From assembly GCF_011300875.1 (NCBI RefSeq), contig NZ_CP049862.1, positions 806,001-870,000 on the forward strand: 64,000 nucleotides of DNA, written 5' to 3'. Made by a program: the position numbers and the translations under genes. The notes under the pieces were generated by a model. That model was not told the DNA's origin, did not search any database, and saw only the letters and a program-made list of their open reading frames with translations. Of this stretch, positions 56,112-64,000 are shown piece by piece (the first letter of the stretch is position 1; each line of letters opens with the position of its first letter). This DNA is from Sanguibacter sp. HDW7 (GTDB lineage: Bacteria > Actinomycetota > Actinomycetes > Actinomycetales > Cellulomonadaceae).

Positions 56112-58775
56112 GTGACGATGCAGACCAGCAGCGTGGACAGTACTGGTGCAGCGGCGGGAGACCTCGTCGTCGTCATCGTCCTCGACGGAGGGACGGCCGG
56201 GGATGCGCGCCTTGCCCGGTCGCTGGTCGGCCAGACCGGGTCGCTGGAGGGGATCTCCGTCGTCGCCGTCGTCACGGAAGGATCCGCGGACGCCTCAGCG
56301 CCGGTCCTCGAGATGCTGCGCGGCGGACCGCTGCCCTGCGTCGTCGTCGAAGCCTCGGCCGGGCCGCTCGCGGCACGCAACGCAGCGCTCGACGCGCTTG
56401 CAGAGCGTGAGGCGGCGGCCGGCTGGGTCATCTTCCCGGACTGCCAGGACGAGTTCGCACCCGAGGCTCTCGCCGCGCTGCGGTCTGCGGTGTCGCGGTC
56501 GACGGCCGCTGCCGCGCTCGTCCGCCCGGGCAAGGTCCACGCGTCCGGCGTCGTCGGCGACCCGTCGCGCGAGATCGGCCCGTTTGCGGCACAGAGCGAC
56601 CTCGTGGACCTCGAGGTGAGGGCGGAGCCCGTCGCGTCCTCGCTGCGGCGCGTCGCTCTGCGGACCGATGTCACGGGCGAACTGCGGTTCGACGAACGTC
56701 TTGCTGCGGGCTTCGCCGACCAGGCGTTCTTCGTGCGGTACATGCTCGCGGCCCGCGACCGTACGATCACGCTCGTGCGCGGCGCGGCGCAGGTGCGATC
56801 GTCGAGAGTCACGGTGCCGGACCTGCGGGCAAGGTTCGCCCAGCCTGCGGCGTTCACGACGGTGCTGCGTGAAGGACATCTGGCGACGCTCGCCGCAGCG
56901 GCGGGGACCTCGGGGGCAGCGCCCGTGTGGGTGCAGCAGCTCGTCCTGCACGACCTCAGTCTCTACCTCGTCTCGGACGAGAGCCTCTCGCCGAACATGA
57001 ACGCTGAGATGCACCATGTCGCGGACGAGTTCCACGGGCTCGTCGAGCAGATCGTCGCGGCGACCGACGATCACGTGCTCGACTCGCTCGAGCCGAAGAC
57101 CTTCACGCTCGACCGCCGGATCGCGCTGCGGCGCGGGTACCGCGGCGAACGCTGGTCGGAGTCTCCGGTCGTCCTCGAGGCGATCGATCGGAGGCGCCAC
57201 CTCGTGCGTCTTGCGTACCGCTACACGGGCGAGGCGCCGGTCGAGGAGCTCCTGCTCGACGGTGTCGTCGGTATGCCGGTCCATGCGAAGACGCGCGTCG
57301 TCGTCTACGCGGGCAGGGTGCTCCTGCGCGAGCGCATCGTCTGGGTGAGCTCGGAGTCCGCGATCGTCGTGCGGCTCGACGGCCGCGACGTCCCCGTCTC
57401 GCGTGCTCGGGCGCCGTTCACGCGGACGGTGTGGGAGCCCGCAGCGACGCAGCGGGCGTTCGCCGGTTCGCGTCAGCCTCGGCGCGACGTCGCTGTCGGC
57501 GACGTGCTGCGACGCCTTCTGACACCGGGCTGGTGGGGTGCCCGGCTCGTGCGGACGTTGGCCCGGACGGGGCCCGCGCGTCGCCGCTACGGGGGGTCGT
57601 GGGTGCTCATCGACCGTGTCGATGCGGCGCACGACAACGCCGAGCACCTCTTCAAGCACCTGCTGCGGGAACGTCCGGATGTGCGGGCATGGTTTGCGCT
57701 CGAGCGCGGCAGCGCGGACTGGAAGCGGCTCAAGTCCGAGGGGACGAAGAGTCTTCTCGCCTACGGATCCGTCCGGTGGAAGCTCGTGTGCATGAACGCG
57801 AGCCACGTCGTGTCGTCGCAGGCGGGTCCTTACGTCTACAACCCCGCAGCGCTGCGGCCGGTGGGGACGCCGTCGTGGCGATTCGTCTTCCTCCAGCACG
57901 GGGTCATCGCGACAGATCTCTCGCGGTGGCTCAACCGACGCGCCTTCGACCTGTTCCTCACGTCGACCTACGACGAGTTTGCGTCGATCGCGGGGGAGGG
58001 TTCCATGTACCGGTTCACGACCCGCGAGATCGCGCTCACCGGGCTGCCACGGCACGACCGGCTCTTCCGGCTGGATCGTGAGGCGACGCCCGGGACGCGG
58101 CGTCGGATCCTCGTCCTCCCGACGTGGCGGGAGTACCTGCTCGGCAGGCTGCGACCTGACGGGACGCGCGAGCTGCTGGACGACTTCGCCACGACGCGGT
58201 ACGCGACTGCGTGGCATGAGCTTCTTGCGGACCCGCGTCTGCGTGAGCTGGCACGGCAGCACGACGCGAGCATCGCGTTCATGCCTCACCCGAACATCCA
58301 GCCGTACCTCGACCAGCTCGACCTGCCCGCGGACGTCGAGGTCCTCACGTACGGCGGGAACGACATCCAGGAGGTGCTCGTCTCGGCGCAGGTCGTCGTG
58401 ACGGACCTGTCGTCGATCGTCTTCGACGCGGCCTACATCGGCAGGCCCGTCGTCTACTACCAGTTCGACCGCGACGAGGTCTTCGGTGGGTCGCACACAG
58501 TCCGGCAGGGGTACTTCTCGTACACGGACGACGGCTTCGGCCCTGTGGTGACGACTCTCGACGCGGCGATCGAGTCGGTCGCCGAGATCGCGGCGAGCGG
58601 CTTCGTCGGCTCCGAGGAGCACCGGGCGCGCATGGAGGCCGCCTTCCCCGCGCGGGACGAGCACTCGTGCGAGCGGGTCATCTTGGCGATCGAGCGCATC
58701 GACGTCGTCGAGCCCCCGGGCACGCACGTCACGGCTCCGGACGCTCGACCCAACAGGCCGACGCCGGTGGCTTGA
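56112..58775 (+). CDS. Bifunctional GT2 / CDP-glycerol phosphotransferase-like polymerase
   Basis: 887 residues from GTG 56112 (GGGGGAG 6 bases upstream; ATG 56118 is alternative). N-terminal GT2-like domain (VVVIVLDGGTAGDARLA, GPLAARNAALDAL), then a linker, then TagF-like polymerase half from about residue 480: WVLIDRVDAAHDNAEHLF, LQHGVIATDLSRWLN (H-G motif), GLPRHDRLF, FMPHPNIQPYL, VTDLSSIVFDAAYIGRP, and QFDRDEVFGGSHT. The GT2 half has lost a clear D-x-D. Teichoic-acid-like polymer synthesis; polyol unknown. Confidence 0.88.
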   Translation: MTMQTSSVDSTGAAAGDLVVVIVLDGGTAGDARLARSLVGQTGSLEGISVVAVVTEGSADASAPVLEMLRGGPLPCVVVEASAGPLAARNAALDALAEREAAAGWVIFPDCQDEFAPEALAALRSAVSRSTAAAALVRPGKVHASGVVGDPSREIGPFAAQSDLVDLEVRAEPVASSLRRVALRTDVTGELRFDERLAAGFADQAFFVRYMLAARDRTITLVRGAAQVRSSRVTVPDLRARFAQPAAFTTVLREGHLATLAAAAGTSGAAPVWVQQLVLHDLSLYLVSDESLSPNMNAEMHHVADEFHGLVEQIVAATDDHVLDSLEPKTFTLDRRIALRRGYRGERWSESPVVLEAIDRRRHLVRLAYRYTGEAPVEELLLDGVVGMPVHAKTRVVVYAGRVLLRERIVWVSSESAIVVRLDGRDVPVSRARAPFTRTVWEPAATQRAFAGSRQPRRDVAVGDVLRRLLTPGWWGARLVRTLARTGPARRRYGGSWVLIDRVDAAHDNAEHLFKHLLRERPDVRAWFALERGSADWKRLKSEGTKSLLAYGSVRWKLVCMNASHVVSSQAGPYVYNPAALRPVGTPSWRFVFLQHGVIATDLSRWLNRRAFDLFLTSTYDEFASIAGEGSMYRFTTREIALTGLPRHDRLFRLDREATPGTRRRILVLPTWREYLLGRLRPDGTRELLDDFATTRYATAWHELLADPRLRELARQHDASIAFMPHPNIQPYLDQLDLPADVEVLTYGGNDIQEVLVSAQVVVTDLSSIVFDAAYIGRPVVYYQFDRDEVFGGSHTVRQGYFSYTDDGFGPVVTTLDAAIESVAEIAASGFVGSEEHRARMEAAFPARDEHSCERVILAIERIDVVEPPGTHVTAPDARPNRPTPVA

Positions 58776-58817
58776 CCAGCACCTCGACACCTCACAGAGA
58801 CGACGCTCGGGGACCGA

Positions 58818-61457
58818 TGTGAAGCACGAGCCGAGCCCGACCGACGCGCCCGATCCGACACGAACCCCCGTGGCTCACCCTCGTCGTGGCAGCCTTTGAG
58901 GTCGAGCAGTACCTGCCGGACTTCATCGCCTCGATCGAGGCACAGGGTGACTCGCTGCAGGGTGTTGAGATCGTCGCTGTCGACGGCGGCGCCCTCGACG
59001 GGTCGGGGGAGATCCTCGACGAGGGGGCGGCGCGTCGACCCGACCTCGCGCGGGTGGTGCACCAGGAGAACGGTGGCGTCTCCAGGTCCCGCAGCGCGGG
59101 CATCGCACTCGCGACAGGCGAGTTTCTGTACTCTCCGGACCCGGACGACATGCTGGCCCCGGGGTATGCCGTGGCGGTCCGGCGTGCGCTGGACAGGGAC
59201 CCTGTTGTTGACGTGGCGATCACGATCATCGTCTTCTACAAGGAGGCGGCGAAGAGCCTCAGCGACACCCATCCGTTGAGGCTCAGGTTCGATCGTGGCG
59301 ACGTCGTCGTCGACCTGGATCGCTTCCCCGACTACTTCCACCTTTCGACCAATGCGACGTTCATGAGTAGCTCACGCTTCGTCGAACACGGACTTACCTA
59401 CGTCCCGAGGGTCGTGCCGCACTTCGAGGACGGCCGCCTGGTGTCCCGCCTTGTGCTGCGCGGGCAGACGCAGATGGTGGCAGTCGTGGCTTCAGCCGAG
59501 CCCCGCCACCGCAAGCGGGGGCGCGGTGACTCGTTGGTCGATGTCGCGGCGAGCAAACTGGAGAGGTACATCGACCTGCTGCGGTACGGTCACCTCGGGC
59601 ACCCTTGAGCACGCCCGCGAGGCGTTCGGGACGGTACCTGCCTGGCTCCGGACGATGGTCACCTATGAGCTCAACGCGGTCCTGCGTGCCGGCGCGTCGC
59701 TCTTCGGCGCGACGGCGGCCAGCCTCGGTGTGGCTGACGAGTTCCACATGCTCATGCGTGAGATCGTCACCTACCTCGACGCCGATCGAGACGAGGAGTT
59801 CGGCCTGACGAGAGTGTCGCCAAGGACGCGCGTTGCGCTTGCACACGAGTTTCGGGGGCTCGTGGCGGTCGCCGGTCTATGTCGACCGCCTCGACTCGGG
59901 TGAGCGCGTCGTTCGGGTCGTCTACTGGTATGGCGGTGACGAGCCTCTCGAGGAGATCGTCACGAAGGGCGAGGCCACTTGCGACTCGACGGCGACGCGG
60001 CGTGTCGTCACGTCCGCGGAGCGACCGGTGCTGAACCAGCGCATCCTCTGGCTGTCAATGTCGCGGACCTTTGAGATCCGGCTCGATGGCGAGCGGGTCG
60101 CTCTCGCGCAGGGGCGCTACGGGCGGATGATTCGGCATGCCCGCGCGGCCGGCTTCGATCGCATGTTCAGGAATACCCCGAGATACCGCTCGGCGGCAGC
60201 GATGCGTGCGCGTCTCGGGGCACGTGTCGACGGCTGGTGGGACGAACGCGTCGCAAAGGACGCACGGGAACGTCGACACGTTCGACGCGAGAAGAGCCTC
60301 GCCGCGTCGAGGCTCGTGCATCGGTACTTCGCTCACGCCTGGGTGCTCATGGACCGTGACTACAACTCGTGGGACAACGCTGATCACATCTTCCGCTATC
60401 TGCGCGAGCGCGAGCGTGAGGTCAACGGTTGGTTCGTTGTGCGCAAGGGCACTGCAGACTGGGACCGCCAGCGTGCCGACGGCTACCGGAGGATCGTCCC
60501 GTACGGTTCTCTGCTCTGGAAGCTGCTCGTGCTCGACGCGACGTTCACCGTTTCGTCGCACGGTGACGGGTACCTCTGTCCGCCGCTGGAGATGAGCCGC
60601 TACGGCAAGCCGCAATGGTCGTCAGTCTTCCTGCAGCACGGTGCGATTCACACCGACATCTCGCGCTGACTCAACTCCAAGCCCATCCGCCCCTTCGTCA
60701 CGACGACGAAGCCGGAGCACCAGTACATCTCCGGTGACGAGAGCCCGTTCGTGTTCACCCGTCGGGAGACCGGGCGTGCGGGACTTGCGCGGCACGACCG
60801 GCTGACGTCGGTTGCGGGGACGACGGAGCGTGACGCGATCGTCATCGTACCGACGTGGCGCCAGTTCCTGCTCGGAAAGGTTGTCTCGTCGACGAACGAG
60901 AAGTAGCTCCTCCCGGACTTCCACGAGACCGAGTACGTGCGTTCGTGGCGGGCCGTCCTCGCGGACCCACGACTGAGGGCGGTCGCCGAGGAACAGGGGC
61001 TGCGGATCGTCTTCATGCCGCGCCCGAACCTCATGCCGTATCTGGAGGCCTGGGAGCCTGATCCGTGCGTCGAGGTGCTCTCGTACTCGACGGCTGACCT
61101 CCAGACCGGGCTGGCGAGCGCTGGCGTGACGTGACTGACTACTCGTCAGTTATGTTTGGCGGTGCCGCGATCCGACGGCCGGTCGTCTGCTTCCAGCTCG
61201 ACCGCGACGAGATGATCGGCGGCGGGCACACCACCCGGCCCGGCTGTTTCGACTACGCCCAGGATGGGTTCGGCCCCGTGGCGCGCTCGGTGGATGCGGT
61301 TGTCGACGACATCCTCGACGTCGTGGACGCGGGCGGTGACCTTGCCGAGCCGTACGCGATCCGCGTCGAGGCGACGCTGGACCGCCTCGACGGCGAGAAC
61401 TGCGCCCGGACGGTCACCGCGATCAAGGCTGTCGAGAAGAAGGTGCGTTGGGTCTGA
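58818..61457 (+). pseudogene. Disrupted GT2 / CDP-glycerol phosphotransferase-like gene
   Basis: Paralog of the preceding gene, with the same order but several lesions. A GTG at 58818 starts the original frame; a C5 run (58865-58869) marks a first frameshift. The GT2 part (to TGA near 59608) has WLTLVVAAFEVEQYL, VVHQENGG and SPDPDD. A shift near 59590-59605, another near 59840-59870, TGA 60667-60669 and TAG 60904-60906 in frame, and a shift near 61131 follow. TGA 60667 replaces the Trp of the intact paralog's SRWLN. Pieces of the polymerase half remain (WVLMDRDYNSWDNADHIF, LQHGAIHTDISR, VTDYSSVMF). Confidence 0.9.
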
Positions 61458-61463
61458 CGGTCG

Positions 61464-61531
61464 CTGTCGCTGTTCGCACGTCGAAGGCCCCGGTCCATCG
61501 ACCGGGGCCTTCGACGCGCGAACAGCGACAG
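61464..61531. terminator. Large bidirectional terminator
   Basis: Outer arms 61464-61477 and 61518-61531 (14 bp) and inner arms 61480-61495 and 61500-61515 (16 bp), separated by a 2 x 2 internal mismatch; loop CATC. Between the pseudogene and the convergent SpoIID gene. Confidence 0.9.
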
Positions 61532-61535
61532 TGCT

Positions 61536-63875
61536 TCAGCCGCGGGGCTCGATCGACCTGATCCACGCACCCGGCAGACCGAGCGTGGTTCGGAAGGTGT
61601 CGGCCTTGGCCGTCCAGGTCGAGGTCCGGCCTGTCGAGGAGGTGGCACGCAGGGACTTCGCCTGGTCGCTCGAGTAGCGGGCGACCACCTCGATCGTCAC
61701 GACGTCGGGCAGCCCGAAGAGGGACGATGCACGGGCCTGGGTGAGCTGCACCGTGCGCGGGTTCGCCTTGTTGGAGGACCACAGGGCGAACGAGTTGCCG
61801 GGCGCGGTCAGGCTGAACCGGTCGTCGACCGAGCGGATGTAGGAGACCTTGCCTGACCAGACGTCCTCGCTGTTCGCGGAGCGGCCCCCGGTCGACGACG
61901 AGTAGTAGGTGACGGCGACCCGGTCACCGTCGAGAACGACGCGGCCCTTCGATCTCGACGTGGTGACGTTGTCGACCGCGGCCTTCCAGCGCTTGCCCCA
62001 CTGTTGGTCAGCGCCCTCGCCCTCCTTCTTCCAGCCGACGAAGTTCTGGTCGCGGGTCGAGTCGACGACGTTGCAGTCGCACGAGGGGCGTCGCACGCCC
62101 TGCGGCGCCGCGTCCGTCACACCCATGAGGCCGAGCGCATAGCTGCGTCCGGCGACGGCCTGCGCCTCGAGCGCGGCGGTCGACCAGCTCGACGGCATCT
62201 CGCCGAGCCCGTAGAGGTACTCGTCGGCGAAGCGCAGCTCGTTGACGATGTTGAGCCTGCCGTCGATGACGGTGACCTTCATCCGGCCGTGCCGGTAGAG
62301 ACCGTGGGTCGCGGCGCCGCCGTCGGTCCGCGTGAGGCGGGCGACGGTGTCCGGGCCGGTCTTCCCGAGGTAGAACTCGGTCCCGGACCAGTGCAGCCGC
62401 AGGACGCCGCGCCGGTCGGCGGGCTTCGGGTACTCGACGCCGGCGATGGTGATGACGGGCTCTCCGTCGACGACGCTGAGCGTGCCGGTCATGTCTTTGG
62501 AGAGCCCTGCGCGGGCGTCGAAGCCGGTGCCGTCGGCGCGCTCGCCGCGGACCCGCCACGTACCTCGGTCGATGCTGAAGACGGTCTGGGCAGGGTCGCT
62601 CCCGCCGTAGACCTGCACTGCGACGTCCTTCGGCAGTGTGTGGTCGGCGACCTTCGTGCCAGTGAAGTAGTGCTCGAGGATCTGGGTCGACGTCCACCCC
62701 TCGCGCGCCATCTGGTAGGCCCCGTACTGCGAGAGGCCGAGTCCGTGGCCGTAGCCCGAGCCGTCGATCGTGAACGCTGCCGGGATCGGGTCAGACGTAC
62801 CGTTGCCGGGTGTGCCGTTCTCCGGCGCGCCGTTGTTGCCCGACCCGTCGCTGCCCGACCCGTCGTTGGGCGGCGGTGGCGCGGTGACGCGCGGCTTCAC
62901 GGTGACCTTGCGGACGGTCGAGACCGTCTTCCCGCTCGTCGTGATGAAGCGGTAGCTCGTCGTGACCTTGGGGGAGACGCGGTAGGTGAAGTTGCCCGTG
63001 CTCGACGGGGCGAGAGTGCGCAGCGTGCGCCAGGGGCCCGACGTCGAGGACTGGACCCGCAGGTAGCAGCACGTCACAGGAACGCCGTTCGAGCGGTACG
63101 CGCTCGTGAGCGTCACCGACGTGCCCTCGGTGATGGTGGAGGCAGACGCCTTCGACGAGACGGTGACACCGCTCGTCACCTTCGACACGGTGACGGTACG
63201 CACGGGGGAGACGGTCTTGCCGGACGTCGTCGTCCACCGGTACTGCGTCGTTCGTGCGGGGGTGACGACTGCGGTGAGTGCACCCTTCGAGGAAGGGCGC
63301 ACGGTCCGGACGGTCGACCAAGCACCCGTCGTGCGCTGCTGGAGGCGCACGGAGTAGCGGCTGATGGGCTTCGTGCCCTCGCGGTAGTAGCCCCTGATCG
63401 TCACCTTCGTGCCCGGCTTGGCCTTCGTGGCGCTCACCGACGACGTGAGCGTGACCTTCGAGGTGGCCGCGGTCGGCGTGCGCACGGTGACCTTGCGGGT
63501 GGGGGAGACGGTCCGCCCGCTCGTCGTGACGAACCGGTAGCTCGTCGTCACGCTGGGGGTGACGGTGCGGCTCACCTTGCCCTTGACGGGCTTGAGCGTC
63601 GCAACCGTGCGCCAGTCCCCGGTCGTGCGCTGCTGGAGCCGCAGGGAGCAGCACGTCACGGCCTTCCCGCCCTGCCGGTAGCTCGCGCTCACGATGACCT
63701 TCGAACCCTTCGTCACGGACGCACGGCTCACCGTCGAGGAGATCGTCGTCTTGCCGGGTGCGGCATTCGCAGCGGGGGCGGTGGCGACGGCGAGCGTCGG
63801 CACCGCGAGGAGGAGCGCGAGGAGCGGTGCGGCCCAGGAGCGACGACGATGGCGAAGGTGGGTGCGGTCGAGCAT
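61536..63875 (-). CDS. Secreted SpoIID/LytB-domain protein with Ig-like repeats
   Basis: 779 residues, ATG 63875. Signal peptide (LLALLLAVPTLAVATAPAANA). Three Ig-like repeats (about 38-130, 138-235, 238-335); repeats 1 and 3 hold an adjacent cysteine pair (V-T-C-C), repeat 2 does not. Pro/Gly/Asn linker (340-365), then SpoIID domain: GYGHGLGLSQYGAYQMA (about 372-390) followed by DEYLYGLGEMPSSW and LEAQAVAGRSYAL (about 545-580). The glycine-rich motif precedes the catalytic part, unlike B. subtilis SpoIID, an order I recall from actinobacterial members. Probably remodels glycan strands. Confidence 0.88.
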   Translation of the reverse strand: MLDRTHLRHRRRSWAAPLLALLLAVPTLAVATAPAANAAPGKTTISSTVSRASVTKGSKVIVSASYRQGGKAVTCCSLRLQQRTTGDWRTVATLKPVKGKVSRTVTPSVTTSYRFVTTSGRTVSPTRKVTVRTPTAATSKVTLTSSVSATKAKPGTKVTIRGYYREGTKPISRYSVRLQQRTTGAWSTVRTVRPSSKGALTAVVTPARTTQYRWTTTSGKTVSPVRTVTVSKVTSGVTVSSKASASTITEGTSVTLTSAYRSNGVPVTCCYLRVQSSTSGPWRTLRTLAPSSTGNFTYRVSPKVTTSYRFITTSGKTVSTVRKVTVKPRVTAPPPPNDGSGSDGSGNNGAPENGTPGNGTSDPIPAAFTIDGSGYGHGLGLSQYGAYQMAREGWTSTQILEHYFTGTKVADHTLPKDVAVQVYGGSDPAQTVFSIDRGTWRVRGERADGTGFDARAGLSKDMTGTLSVVDGEPVITIAGVEYPKPADRRGVLRLHWSGTEFYLGKTGPDTVARLTRTDGGAATHGLYRHGRMKVTVIDGRLNIVNELRFADEYLYGLGEMPSSWSTAALEAQAVAGRSYALGLMGVTDAAPQGVRRPSCDCNVVDSTRDQNFVGWKKEGEGADQQWGKRWKAAVDNVTTSRSKGRVVLDGDRVAVTYYSSSTGGRSANSEDVWSGKVSYIRSVDDRFSLTAPGNSFALWSSNKANPRTVQLTQARASSLFGLPDVVTIEVVARYSSDQAKSLRATSSTGRTSTWTAKADTFRTTLGLPGAWIRSIEPRG

Positions 63876-64000
63876 GACGGCAAGTCTGCCCTACCACGCC
63901 GATGGAATAAAGACCGGCGTTCAATCCCACGTGTCTCAGGAGTCACCCCGGAAACGCCTCGTGCTCCCGAGCCGTCGGACGGCGCGACGGTGACCGAGCC
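63876..64000. other. Unassigned right edge
   Basis: 125 bases upstream of the SpoIID start. It contains the AT-rich patch ATGGAATAAAGACC and, on the minus strand, TTGAAC, which may be part of the SpoIID promoter. No gene is supported. Confidence 0.4.

Overview
The window reads as a chromosomal segment of a very GC-rich actinobacterium, most likely a Micrococcales member of the Cellulomonas/Sanguibacter/Oerskovia type. The reasons are strong G/C preference at third codon positions, frequent GTG starts, four-base ATGA/GTGA gene overlaps, a WhiB2-type regulator next to a DUF5719 and a DUF3499 gene, and a large wall-glycopolymer locus. This placement is inference from gene content; no rRNA or tRNA gene was recognised.

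Layout. (1) 1-6780: two sugar ABC importers around one ROK repressor. A CUT1-type binding protein and permease run leftward and leave the window at base 1. The ROK gene and a xylFGH-like importer run rightward as one overlapping operon. (2) 6800-8331: purU and a GNAT gene, divergent. (3) 8332-10610: a small accessory island of unrecognised genes. Two adjacent small membrane-protein genes are each broken by an in-frame TAG, and a leucine-rich-repeat-like protein follows. (4) 10680-13076: a ZTP (pfl) riboswitch followed by glyA and folD. (5) 13077-21922: a repeat-rich gap with a tandem palindrome and a hexanucleotide tract, then a 2411-residue secreted nuclease/5'-nucleotidase whose nucleotidase module is duplicated exactly in register, then an exonuclease III gene. 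(6) 21933-29985: ornithine aminotransferase, then wall/capsule sugar genes (UDP-GlcNAc 2-epimerase, two glycosyltransferases, UDP-ManNAc-type dehydrogenase, a polytopic membrane protein). (7) 30068-39416: TIGR03089, whiB2, a giant membrane glycosyltransferase, DUF5719, a degenerate zincin, DUF3499, a zinc-ribbon protein, Trm112 and a cation efflux protein. (8) 39433-63875: a second, dense glycopolymer region. It holds an acyltransferase, an overlapping four-gene galactofuran operon (GT2, GT2, glf, glfT2), a CHAP/LGFP wall protein, three intact and one dead CDP-glycerol-type polymerases, a CDP-ribitol pair (cytidylyltransferase plus SDR), a TagGH-like exporter, a Stealth phosphotransferase, a hexapeptide acyltransferase and a SpoIID/LytB protein.

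How it fits together. Regions 6 and 8 look like one programme for making, exporting and remodelling surface polymers. UDP-ManNAcA-type, galactofuranose and probably CDP-ribitol precursors are made in the cytoplasm, polymerised by the GT2, GlfT2, TagF-like and Stealth enzymes, and exported by the TagGH-like ABC pair. Secreted CHAP and SpoIID proteins act on the wall. The riboswitch ties glyA-folD to folate and purine (ZTP) status, and purU also belongs to one-carbon metabolism. Several gene ends carry long perfect hairpins without a T-tract. The clearest oddities are the exact 644-codon internal duplication, the paired amber codons, the multiply disrupted polymerase gene, the repeat cluster before the nuclease, and an ABC ATPase with Asn in the H-loop.
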